A stretch of DNA of 22,223 bases from SCQX01 sp035720945 (GTDB lineage: Bacteria > Pseudomonadota > Gammaproteobacteria > Burkholderiales > Burkholderiaceae_B), in contig DASTNK010000029.1 of assembly GCA_035720945.1 (NCBI GenBank), forward strand, positions 1 to 22,223, in the 5' to 3' direction. Position 1 is the first letter of the stretch. Each line of letters begins with the position of its first letter. Position numbers and translations under genes: made by a program. Below the pieces are notes generated by a model. That model had not been told where the DNA came from. It searched no databases and saw only the letters and a program-made list of their open reading frames with translations. Positions 1 to 6,815 of this stretch are shown here, piece by piece.

Positions 1-446
1 CGCTCTATGCCGGCACGGCTTTGATGGTTGAGGAAATGGGTGCGCCACTCCACCGCGATACAGTCCAGTTCCTCGAACGCATGCGTGAGCAGCATGAGCT
101 TGCATTCGGTGTTGATCCCGCTGCGCTGAACGCGCCGCCTATACCATGTGGATCCGATTTCGACACGCCGGTTGGCGGCGTCGATATGCATGTAGGTCGT
201 CATGCCGACCGCCTGGCCGGTGGCCAGTTCGATGACCGCGAACGGCAACATGGAGCCATTTTCAAACAACCCCAGACGACGTTCGATTTCGGCCCCCACA
301 TTCTCGGGCGATGGCACCGATGTGTACCACAGCTTCCACAGCTCGCCATCCTTGACGGCCTCGACGAGATCCGCATGATGCTTTGATGACAGAAGTTCAA
401 GCCGGGCGTGTTCGCCGGACAGCGTGACGGGGTTCGCGAATGCCAT
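1..446 (-). CDS. GNAT-family N-acetyltransferase (RimJ/RimL-like), C-terminus cut off by window edge
   Basis: The minus strand reads from ATG at 446 to the window edge without a stop, giving about 148 residues that begin MAFANPVTLSGEHARLELL. The order of elements fits the RimJ/RimL branch of acetyl-CoA dependent N-acetyltransferases: an N-terminal 'LEL' strand, a central 'PFAVIELATGQAVGMTTY' strand pair, then 'RRVEIGSTWY' and a helix 'NTECKLMLLTHAFEEL'. In the usual Q/RxxGxG/A acetyl-CoA loop the sequence is RRVQRSGIN, so the loop is slightly unusual but recognisable. The substrate cannot be told from sequence; members modify ribosomal proteins, amino acids or antibiotics. A weak AGGCAGG ribosome-binding site lies before the start. 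It may be cotranscribed behind the efflux genes on the same strand, but a 149-base gap separates them. Confidence 0.85.
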   Translation of the reverse strand, partial: MAFANPVTLSGEHARLELLSSKHHADLVEAVKDGELWKLWYTSVPSPENVGAEIERRLGLFENGSMLPFAVIELATGQAVGMTTYMHIDAANRRVEIGSTWYRRRVQRSGINTECKLMLLTHAFEELDCIAVEWRTHFLNHQSRAGIE

Positions 447-595
447 GGGTACCTGCCTGGTGAGTTCGGGGAAAATTCACATGATAACTGCGTATTCCGT
501 TGATCGTGGACGGCGATTCCGGCATCGTGACCAACGCGCCGCGATCGTGACCGATGATCGGTGACAACGAGGTCAACAGACCGCGCGCAGCCGGA

Positions 596-1648
596 TCAGT
601 GCGCGTCTCCCGCCGGCGCGGGGGCTTCCAGGGAACAGGCATAGCGGGTCGTCCCCAGCCCCACCTGCAACGTGCTGTGCTGTATGGAAAACCGCTCTTT
701 CAACCCCCGCATGAGACTGTCCAGGAACTCATCACCCGGATAGCCCTCCGGCATGACCAGATGCGCGGTCAACGCGTTTTCGGTGGTGCTCATCCCCCAG
801 ATATGCAGATCGCAAACCTGCGTCACACGCGGGCTTTCGCGCAGGAACGCCTCGACCGCCTCGACGTCGATCGACGCGGGGACGGCATTCAGCGCCAACT
901 GCACGGATTCGCGCAGCAGCCCCCAGGTGCCGATGACGATGATCACCACGATGACAAGGCTGACCACCGGGTCCAGCCAGTACCAATGGGTCAGCATCAT
1001 GACGCCGCCCGTGATCACGACACCCAGGGAAACGACCGCGTCCGCCAACAAATGCAGATACGCGCCCCGAATATTTAAGTCCGCCTTGCTGCCGCGCATG
1101 AAGAGCCAGGCCGATACCCCATTGACCACGATACCCACCGCGGCGACCACGGCCACCGTGAACCCCGCCACCGGCGGCGGTTGAAAGAAGCGCTGTCCCA
1201 CTTCCCAGGCGATGGCCCCGCACGCCACCAGCAGGAACATGGCATTGGCCAGCGCGGCCAGGATGGAGGTGCTGCGCAAGCCGTATGTGTAGCGACCGCG
1301 AGGCGCCTTGCGTGCCAGGTAGGCCGCGCCCCAGGCCAGCAGCAGGCCCAGCACGTCGGACAGATTATGGCCCGCGTCCGCCACCAGAGCGGAGGAGTCG
1401 GCGATCAGGCCATAGATGAATTCGACCACCACGAACACCGCATTGAGCGACACCGCGATGACGAAGGCCTGATTGTGATCCGTGGGCACCGGGTGGTGAT
1501 GATGGGAATGCCCACTGTGCACGTGACCGGCATGGCCGCCGTGGGAGCCATGGTCATGTCCATGGTCGTGACCGTGCCGGTAATCATGATCGTGACCGTG
1601 ACCACGGGCCTGGCCGGTCGCGTGATCGTGCGAAGGATGAGGTCCCAT
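596..1648 (-). CDS. Cation diffusion facilitator (CDF) metal efflux transporter, CzcD/ZitB type
   Basis: A 350-residue inner-membrane protein. Residues 1-60 hold about 20 histidines in HGHDHD-like runs, a cytoplasmic metal-binding tail common in Zn2+/Cd2+/Co2+ exporters. Six hydrophobic segments follow (roughly residues 62-220). The transport site is visible as H94 and D98 in 'DAGHNLSD' (TM2) and H199 and D203 in 'HLLAD' (TM5), the H-D/H-D set typical of zinc-preferring CDFs. The cytoplasmic ferredoxin-like domain occupies about residues 225-340 with 'VCDLHIWGMSTTENALTAHL'. Its ATG overlaps the stop of the preceding arsR-type gene by one base (TGATG), and a strong GGAGG site lies inside that gene, so translation is probably coupled. 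Together the two genes form a metal-responsive efflux operon. The exact metal is inferred, not shown. Confidence 0.95.
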   Translation of the reverse strand: MGPHPSHDHATGQARGHGHDHDYRHGHDHGHDHGSHGGHAGHVHSGHSHHHHPVPTDHNQAFVIAVSLNAVFVVVEFIYGLIADSSALVADAGHNLSDVLGLLLAWGAAYLARKAPRGRYTYGLRSTSILAALANAMFLLVACGAIAWEVGQRFFQPPPVAGFTVAVVAAVGIVVNGVSAWLFMRGSKADLNIRGAYLHLLADAVVSLGVVITGGVMMLTHWYWLDPVVSLVIVVIIVIGTWGLLRESVQLALNAVPASIDVEAVEAFLRESPRVTQVCDLHIWGMSTTENALTAHLVMPEGYPGDEFLDSLMRGLKERFSIQHSTLQVGLGTTRYACSLEAPAPAGDAH

Positions 1649-1956
1649 CAGTTGGCCTCCGAGGGTTCGGCGATATGCTCCAGCATGCCGCTGATCATGC
1701 CGGAAATGTGACGGTCGGCGGCCACGTAGAACACCTGCCTGCCACGTCGTTCGAACCGGACCACCCGCGCCGCGCGCAGCAGGCGCAAATGGTGGCTGAC
1801 CAGCGAATTGCTCAGGACCAGCCGCTCAGCGATGTCGCCGACCGACGCTGGCGCGTCCAGGCACGCAATGACGATGCGCAACCGCGTGGCATCGCCCAGC
1901 AGATGGAAGAGATCGGCCAGTTCGGCGACCCCGAGGTCGGATTGGACAGCGAGCAT
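1648..1956 (-). CDS. ArsR/SmtB-family metal-sensing repressor with alpha5 site
   Basis: A 102-residue winged-helix repressor. The helix-turn-helix is at about residues 38-62 ('VGDIAERLVLSNSLVSHHL') and the wing follows ('VVRFERRGRQVFYV'). At the C-terminus D81, H83, H94 and E97 reproduce exactly the D-x-H-(10)-H-x-x-E spacing of the alpha5 metal site of SmtB/CzrA-type sensors, which bind Zn2+ (or Co2+) across the dimer and leave DNA. No alpha3N CxC motif of arsenic or cadmium sensors is present. The gene is coupled to the CDF transporter, so it most likely represses that operon and itself until zinc rises. The ATG at 1956 has no clear ribosome-binding site, because the operator and predicted transcription start leave a leader of only about 20 bases. 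Confidence 0.93.
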   Translation of the reverse strand: MLAVQSDLGVAELADLFHLLGDATRLRIVIACLDAPASVGDIAERLVLSNSLVSHHLRLLRAARVVRFERRGRQVFYVAADRHISGMISGMLEHIAEPSEAN

Positions 1957-1959
1957 GGA

Positions 1960-1989
1960 AACATATGATTGAATACGTGTTCATATGTT
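1960..1989 (-). promoter_or_regulatory. Perfect dyad operator for the ArsR/SmtB repressor
   Basis: AACATATGA (1960-1968) and TCATATGTT (1981-1989) are exact inverted repeats separated by 12 bases. Inside lies a TGAATACGTGTTCA core resembling the TGAACA-TGTTCA heart of SmtB/ZiaR/CzrA operators. It starts four bases upstream of the repressor start codon and covers the predicted -10 box and transcription start, the expected arrangement for repression by blocking RNA polymerase. Confidence 0.8.
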
Positions 1990-2013
1990 AGGTATGAGTG
2001 CGGCACAATGCAA
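1985..2013 (-). promoter_or_regulatory. Sigma70-type promoter of the arsR-CDF operon
   Basis: On the minus strand a -35 box TTGCAT (2008-2013) and a -10 box TAACAT (1985-1990) are separated by exactly 17 bases. The -10 box lies inside the outer arm of the dyad operator, and transcription would begin near 1976. Confidence 0.65.
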
Positions 2014-2041
2014 GACATTTATCTCTGATCTCCAAGGACTC

Positions 2042-2065
2042 TTAAGGATTCCAAAGGATCCTTAA
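2042..2065. repeat. 8-bp inverted repeat at the end of the usher-like gene
   Basis: TTAAGGAT (2042-2049) and ATCCTTAA (2058-2065) are exact inverted repeats with an 8-base loop. The right arm includes the stop codon of the usher-like gene. The stem is AT-rich and no T-run follows, so it is at most a weak terminator on the minus strand. Confidence 0.4.
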
Positions 2066-3177
2066 TTCAAAGGCAGCGAGAATTTCACCCCCAGGTCGTA
2101 AGCCCCGCTGACAAGGTCGTGATTGGCCGCGAGACGCACCTGCACATGGGGGTCGTACCAGAATCGCTGTGACACGCCCAGGGTCTGGCGCACGGCACCG
2201 GCAGCAGCATCGAGTTGCGAGTACGAACCGCTGAGGTCACCCCATCGGCCCAGCGGCACGGTGGCCTGCCACTGGTTGCTCTCGCTCGGGCCGGCCAGCG
2301 GCGCCTGGTAGAGCGACAAGTCCGTGTAGCCCGCGCCTCGTTGCTGGTTCGTCCACGACAGTTTCAGATCCTGGAGCACGTCGACGCTATAGCCAAGCTG
2401 GTAGCCCCAGCCGTCTTGCCCGGCACTCGCCGCCCGCGACACCCCCAGCTCCCAGGCTCCCCAATCGTGCAACGAATACATGCCACCCAAGCCGACATTG
2501 CGCAAGCCTGGCGTCCACTGCATCTGGGAATTCACGGAGATGCCGGGCGAAACGTTGTAGCGCAGCACAGAATTGGACGCGGCGGGCCCGTAGCTCAGTC
2601 CGCCTTGGGTGGCCGCCGCGGGGGTTTCATCGATGGCGCCGACGGACATGGCGTATTGCCAGGCATTGCTGGACGCGTCGGCGTCGGGATCCCAATGGAC
2701 ACCGACGCCGGCCAGACGAACCGGCGCGCTCCAGGCGGGGGCCTGTGACGTGTCGCTGCCCAGCGTGAGGCCAAGTCCCGCCGTATTGGCATAACGCCAG
2801 TTGTCGGTGCCAAGCGTCCATCCCGCATCAGGAGTGGAAAACCATCGCCGTGTGTCACCCGGCGACGCCACACCTCGCTCGGCCGGCCAATGCAAGCCGG
2901 TGTGCCGATGCGGAAGCGTCTGTTGCCGCCCCAGGTTCGGAAAAGAATAAAGATCCAGCACCGGCGCCTCGGGTGCCGGCTCCGATTCGGGACTCTCCGT
3001 TCCGGGCGCGGGCAGGGCTCTTGGAGCGTCGACCGACGTGCCCGGCACCGCATAGACCTGTATCGGGGCCAGATCCCGCAAGGTCGGTCCTGTGGAATCC
3101 GCCCAGGCACACCCCGCCACACCTACCAAACCACAGAGCGCCAGCCCCCCGCCAACCCATCTCCACACTACTTTCAT
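2062..3177 (-). CDS. Exported usher-like outer-membrane beta-barrel protein of unknown function
   Basis: The longest frame starts at 3246, but ATG at 3177 is preferred: it opens directly onto a signal peptide (MKVVWRWVGGGLALCGLVGV) with a GGGAAGCGAGG purine stretch in front. The signal ends either in a lipobox-like VAGC (lipoprotein) or in AWA before DS (signal peptidase I). The mature part has a Pro/Glu-rich spacer (about residues 35-75), then about 280 residues of alternating aromatic/hydrophobic strands rich in Gly, Ser and Trp. Phrases such as 'NSVLRYNVSPGISVNSQMQW', 'GLGGMYSLHDWGAWELGV' and the final 'YDLGVKFSLPLN' recall the strands of chaperone-usher pore proteins. At 371 residues it is far shorter than an usher (about 800) and no pilin or chaperone gene is near. 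The family was not identified with certainty. It follows clcB on the same strand across about 175 bases. Confidence 0.72.
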   Translation of the reverse strand: MKVVWRWVGGGLALCGLVGVAGCAWADSTGPTLRDLAPIQVYAVPGTSVDAPRALPAPGTESPESEPAPEAPVLDLYSFPNLGRQQTLPHRHTGLHWPAERGVASPGDTRRWFSTPDAGWTLGTDNWRYANTAGLGLTLGSDTSQAPAWSAPVRLAGVGVHWDPDADASSNAWQYAMSVGAIDETPAAATQGGLSYGPAASNSVLRYNVSPGISVNSQMQWTPGLRNVGLGGMYSLHDWGAWELGVSRAASAGQDGWGYQLGYSVDVLQDLKLSWTNQQRGAGYTDLSLYQAPLAGPSESNQWQATVPLGRWGDLSGSYSQLDAAAGAVRQTLGVSQRFWYDPHVQVRLAANHDLVSGAYDLGVKFSLPLN

Positions 3178-3268
3178 ACCTCGCTTCCCAACAAATCGAA
3201 CCGCGCATTCATCACGGATCGACCAATCATTTCCGACCACCCACACAACTTTTCCCGGTACATCCGTT

Positions 3269-3330
3269 CCAGGGGATCCGCTGAAAAAGCCACAGTGCCT
3301 GCCTTCCGCTCGACTTGTTCAGCGGATCAC
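3269..3330. repeat. Copy A of a dispersed repeat: MITE/REP-like element with both ends as inverted repeat
   Basis: GATCCGCTGAA (3275-3285) and TTCAGCGGATC (3318-3328) are exact 11-bp inverted repeats 32 bases apart. Read on the minus strand, bases 3290-3328 match 18855-18893 at 35 of 39 positions. The element lies between clcB and the usher-like gene. Related partial copies sit at 5151-5168, 10887-10908 and 18850-18893. Confidence 0.7.
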
Positions 3331-3332
3331 AA

Positions 3333-3367
3333 GCGGACCAGTCCGCACCTCGTCATCCGGAATGACG
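3333..3367 (-). terminator. Two small palindromes at the 3' end of clcB (possible terminator or REP-like cluster)
   Basis: GCGGAC-CA-GTCCGC (3333-3346) and CGTCAT-CCGGA-ATGACG (3351-3367) are each perfect inverted repeats; the second contains the clcB stop codon. Neither is followed by a good T-run on the minus strand, so termination is uncertain. With copy A they make a run of three palindromes within about 95 bases. Confidence 0.35.
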
Positions 3368-5140
3368 TGGCGCCTCGACGTCGAGCATGACCTCACCGCT
3401 GGCATCGAGCGATTTCTTCAGGGCGCAGTACCGCTCCAGCAACGACGACTTATAAACCACGCCCAGCAGCCGGTGGGGGTCCTCGCGGGACACCACAGGC
3501 AGGCGCTCACCCTGGAAATTGACGAAATAGGTTTGCGCCTCATCCAGCGCCATGTCGGGATGCAGCGTCTTGACGAAATCCAGTCTGAGCACGTCGCCCG
3601 CGCACCGGTGCTGCGCATCCGTGTCGCTCAACAGCAGACGGGTGAGATCCTGCTGGGCGATCACGCCCTGGTACACATTGTTTTCATCGACCACATACAA
3701 GTACTTGACCGGGTAGTCCAGGAACATCCGCAGCGCCTCGCTCACCAGCGCCGTCGTAACCACGACCGTGTCCGCCGGACGGATCAAGTCCGCCAACGCT
3801 GTATTGCGTAATTGCCGACGCAACACGACGTCGCGTTCGCGCAGCAGCGTCACGTTGTACATGGCCACCTGGGCGACGGCACGGGAAATGAAGTACGCCA
3901 CCACGCAGGCCAGCATCAGGGGCAGCACGATCTGATAGCTGAGCGTCATTTCGAAGATCATCAGGATGGCCATCAGCGGCGCGCTGGTCGCCGCGCCCAG
4001 GAAGGCCCCCATGCCGACGACGGTGTACAGATACGGGTGCGACACAGTGGCCGGCCACAGCCACATCATGATCTGCCCGAACAAGGTGCCGAAGGCCGCG
4101 CCCACGAAAATGGATGGGGTGAACACCCCGCCCACTGCCCCTGACCCCACGGTGAGCGCCGTGGCCAGAACCTTGCACATGAGAACAATCAGAACGGCGT
4201 ACCACGTCCAGCGCGTGTTGAGCAGCGAGTGCACGACGCTGTAGCCATTGCCCGCCACATCAGGCATGAACAGCAGCAGGCAACCCAGCAGCAGCCCGCC
4301 CAGGCCCAACCGGGCCGGTAGCGGCAGCGCGGTTTTTTTGAACAGCGCCTTGATCAGGGCCAGGAATTTCAGGAACAACGGCGCAGCGATTCCGGTCAAC
4401 ACGCCCAGCGCCAGAAAAGGCACGATCTCGAAGGCAGTGATCAAGGGAACATGCGACATCTCGTAGTTGGGGTGATAAACCCCCGTCAGGCGCATGGTGA
4501 TGTTAGCCGCGGCAGCCGCCACCAGCAGTGGCCCCAGGCTTTGCATGGCCATGGTGCCCAGAATGATCTCAGCCACGAACATGGCGCCCGCGATCGGAGC
4601 GCCATAGGCCGAGGAAACACCCGCCGCGGCCCCGCAGGCGACCAGCAGACGCAGCCTGGCCGTGCCGAAACACGCGAACCGGCCGATAGCCGACGCGATC
4701 AGCGACGCCAGATGCACCATGGCCCCTTCCCGCCCGATGGATCCACCCGACGCCACCGTGTTGAGCGACGCCAGCGACCGGAGCAACCCTTGGCGGATGG
4801 ACAACTTGCCATCACCGATGGCGACCGCTTCCATGTAGTCGGAATTGGCCCCCGCCTGTATGCGGGCCGCCGCCCACAGACACGCGCCGGCAATGACCCC
4901 GCCGGCCATGGGCACGAGCAGTCGGTCATACCAAGGCAATGTGCGCGTAACCGCGACGATGGCGCCCGGGCTGGGCGTGAAAGCACGCTGCAGAAGATGA
5001 ATGCCTTCGTGAAAACCGATGGTCGAAAACGCCCCCAGCACCCCCACCAATGCGGCCCATCCCAGCATGGCGGGCAGGTCGGACAGCCACAGACGGCCTT
5101 CCAGGCGTTTTCGCAGCGACGGTAAGGGGGAACGGGTCAT
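3353..5140 (-). CDS. clcB: ClC-type chloride transporter/channel, ClcB subfamily, with C-terminal CBS domains
   Basis: The frame extends to 5281 through a TTG, but ATG at 5140 gives 595 residues and starts just before the conserved helices, so it is preferred. Conserved ClC elements are present: GDGKLS (109-114, in the place of GSGIP), GREGA with gating glutamate E139, GSGAVGGVFTP (332-342), and Y428, equivalent to the chloride-coordinating tyrosine of ClcA. GDGKL and GREGA are the forms I associate with ClcB rather than ClcA. In FVAEII the glutamate matching ClcA E202 is kept, while the position of the proton glutamate E203 is isoleucine (I192); this may mean channel-like behaviour but is an alignment inference. 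Two CBS repeats fill roughly residues 450-575. Copy D of the dispersed repeat lies immediately upstream. Confidence 0.92.
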   Translation of the reverse strand: MTRSPLPSLRKRLEGRLWLSDLPAMLGWAALVGVLGAFSTIGFHEGIHLLQRAFTPSPGAIVAVTRTLPWYDRLLVPMAGGVIAGACLWAAARIQAGANSDYMEAVAIGDGKLSIRQGLLRSLASLNTVASGGSIGREGAMVHLASLIASAIGRFACFGTARLRLLVACGAAAGVSSAYGAPIAGAMFVAEIILGTMAMQSLGPLLVAAAAANITMRLTGVYHPNYEMSHVPLITAFEIVPFLALGVLTGIAAPLFLKFLALIKALFKKTALPLPARLGLGGLLLGCLLLFMPDVAGNGYSVVHSLLNTRWTWYAVLIVLMCKVLATALTVGSGAVGGVFTPSIFVGAAFGTLFGQIMMWLWPATVSHPYLYTVVGMGAFLGAATSAPLMAILMIFEMTLSYQIVLPLMLACVVAYFISRAVAQVAMYNVTLLRERDVVLRRQLRNTALADLIRPADTVVVTTALVSEALRMFLDYPVKYLYVVDENNVYQGVIAQQDLTRLLLSDTDAQHRCAGDVLRLDFVKTLHPDMALDEAQTYFVNFQGERLPVVSREDPHRLLGVVYKSSLLERYCALKKSLDASGEVMLDVEAPRHSG

Positions 5141-5150
5141 GCGGCGGGCA

Positions 5151-5168
5151 ACTTGTTCAGAGGATTCC
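5151..5168 (-). repeat. Copy D (partial) of the dispersed GGATCC-NCTGAACAA repeat
   Basis: On the minus strand this reads GGAATCCTCTGAACAAGT and matches the end of copy B (18853-18870) at 16 of 18 positions. It lies 10 bases upstream of the preferred clcB start, in what should be its mRNA leader. Confidence 0.5.
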
Positions 5169-5238
5169 AAGGCATAACGATATACGATTATCCGATGCCA
5201 TGATTGTTTTTGACTAACGATTCGATGAACAGAATCAA

Positions 5239-5268
5239 TTGACGATTCGGTCGAACAATGACTATTGT
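5239..5268 (+). promoter_or_regulatory. Probable promoter of the nitrobindin-like gene
   Basis: TTGACG (5239-5244) and TATTGT (5263-5268) are separated by 18 bases, which would start transcription near 5275, about 30 bases before the start codon. The 164-base region shared with clcB also repeats ACGATTCG (around 5217 and 5242), a possible regulator half-site. On the minus strand GATAAT near 5190 could serve as the clcB -10 box but has no good -35 box. Confidence 0.5.
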
Positions 5269-5304
5269 GGGATTCCCTCAAAACTTTATTAGTGAGGTTT
5301 CACC

Positions 5305-5904
5305 ATGGCTGAAATACTTGGGCCCCAAAAACTGGGACCATTGACACCTCTGGTTGGCTACTGGGAAGGCAACGTCGGCGTCGATCTCTCCTATCACAAC
5401 AAAGACGATGAAACGACCCAGACCGGCTACTTCGAGAAAGCCTGGTTCAAACCCATTCCCATCGTTGAGAACGGTCAGCAGACCATGGAAGGCCTGAATT
5501 ACGAAATGACCGCCTGGCGTCATGGCGAAGAAGCCATGGACCCCTTCCATGACGAAGTGGGTTACCTGCTTTGGGACAAGAAAAACGGGCAGGTCATGCG
5601 CTGCTTCGCCGTGCCGCGCGGGTTGGCTATCCTGGCTGGGTGCACCGCCAAGGCGCACGACAAAACCCTGAAGTTCGTGGCCGAGCCCGGGTCGGCGTCG
5701 TACGGCTTGAGCCAGAACAAATATCTGCTCGAAAGAGCGAAGGCCACCGCGTTTGAAAGCACATTCACGTTCAATGAGGATGGCACATTCCGCTACACCT
5801 CCAGCTTGACCCTCAAGCTCGCCGCCACGGGCAGTGAAATGCGCCATACCGATCACAACACCCTGCATCGGGTCGCGCGCATCCACCCCAGCGACGAACA
5901 CTGA
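5305..5904 (+). CDS. Nitrobindin/THAP4-like haem-binding beta-barrel (FABP-like) protein
   Basis: A 199-residue cytoplasmic protein without signal peptide or membrane segments. The N-terminal 'LTPLVGYWEGNVGVD' (13-27) matches the opening strand of the nitrobindin-like beta-barrel (L-x-G-x-W-x-G). It then alternates short strands to a C-terminal 'HTDHNTLHRVARI', where family members place the histidine that ligates ferric haem. Relatives bind haem and react with nitric oxide or isomerise peroxynitrite; the biological role in bacteria is largely unproven. The start ATG follows GTGAGG by seven bases. It is transcribed alone, divergently from clcB. Its length is slightly above the common 160-190 residues because of a longer N-terminal half. 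Confidence 0.8.
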   Translation: MAEILGPQKLGPLTPLVGYWEGNVGVDLSYHNKDDETTQTGYFEKAWFKPIPIVENGQQTMEGLNYEMTAWRHGEEAMDPFHDEVGYLLWDKKNGQVMRCFAVPRGLAILAGCTAKAHDKTLKFVAEPGSASYGLSQNKYLLERAKATAFESTFTFNEDGTFRYTSSLTLKLAATGSEMRHTDHNTLHRVARIHPSDEH

Positions 5905-5946
5905 TCCAATCCGCACCACGGGCCGCAGCACCACACACCGTGCGTG

Positions 5947-5996
5947 CCCCGGCCCCCCCGATGCGCCAACCCACGAACGTCTGTCCGGGGGCGGGG
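5947..5996 (+). terminator. GC-rich stem-loop after the nitrobindin-like gene
   Basis: CCCCG-G-CCCCC in 5947-5957 can pair with GGGGG-C-GGGG (5987-5996) with one bulged base. Only TTCAATC follows, so it may be a weak terminator or simply structure in the leader region of the downstream ompR-like gene. Confidence 0.35.
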
Positions 5997-6110
5997 TTCA
6001 ATCATGTCAACACATGTGGCTGCCAATAAGACAGCACACAGAGGTAAGTAGGTATTTCAGTTCATTTCCCCTGCTTGCCAGCCAGCGTCCGAGCCGGCAC
6101 ACTTCTTGGC

Positions 6111-6812
6111 ATGGATGAACTGCTCGCAAAAATACTGGTGGTTGACGATGACCCGGCCTTGCGCCAGTTATTGGCAGACTACCTGAACCGCCACAGCTAC
6201 GACACGTTGCTCGCCCCTGATGCCAGCGACTTGGCCGCGCGTATCCAGCGATACAGCCCCGACCTCATCGTGCTCGACCGCATGCTGCCCGATGGCGACG
6301 GTGCACAGGCCTGCCGCCAATTGCGCCAACAGGGCGAAGACATTCCCGTCATCCTGCTCACCGCCCGCGACGAAACCGTCGATCGTGTCATTGGCCTGGA
6401 AGCCGGTGCCGACGACTACCTGGGCAAGCCGTTCGATCCGCGTGAACTGCTGGCGCGCGTCGAGGCGGTGCTGCGCCGCAAGAAAGGCGCGTCGGCCCTG
6501 AACAAAGACAAACCCGTGTCGTTCGGCCCGTTCGTGTTCGATCCAGCCACCCGCCAACTGTACAAGGACAGGGTGCTCATCAAGCTCACGGGTGGCGACA
6601 TCAACCTGCTCGAAGCGCTCGTCAGCAACCCCGGCAAGGCCTTGTCCCGCGAACGGCTGCTGGCCCTGGCGCGCGACGACGAATCCGGCGAGCGCAACGA
6701 CCGCGCCATCGACATCGCCGTGTTGCGCCTGCGCCGATCCATCGAAGACGACCCACGGCAACCCCGCTGGATCCAGACGGTCTGGGGCGTCGGCTACCGC
6801 TTTTCCCCCTGA
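6111..6812 (+). CDS. ompR: OmpR-family response regulator
   Basis: A 233-residue regulator when started at ATG 6111; the 12 codons upstream to a TTG at 6075 lack family similarity. The receiver domain (5-120) has the acidic pair D12/D13, phospho-acceptor D56 in 'LIVLDRMLP', T84 and K106 in 'DDYLGKPFDP'. The C-terminal winged-helix domain (about 135-231) ends in 'RWIQTVWGVGYRFSP', typical of OmpR/PhoB DNA-binding domains. The next gene, a histidine kinase, starts three bases after the stop, so the two form one unit. The kinase's EnvZ-like H-box supports calling this OmpR, although osmotic porin control is only inferred here. No strong ribosome-binding site is visible before the start. Confidence 0.9.
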   Translation: MDELLAKILVVDDDPALRQLLADYLNRHSYDTLLAPDASDLAARIQRYSPDLIVLDRMLPDGDGAQACRQLRQQGEDIPVILLTARDETVDRVIGLEAGADDYLGKPFDPRELLARVEAVLRRKKGASALNKDKPVSFGPFVFDPATRQLYKDRVLIKLTGGDINLLEALVSNPGKALSRERLLALARDDESGERNDRAIDIAVLRLRRSIEDDPRQPRWIQTVWGVGYRFSP

Positions 6813-6815
6813 TCC

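Noticed and set aside
1181..1711. Long plus-strand ORF opposite the CDF transporter
   Set aside because: It is a shadow of the His-rich coding strand (Val/Met-rich repeats) with no start signals or family similarity.
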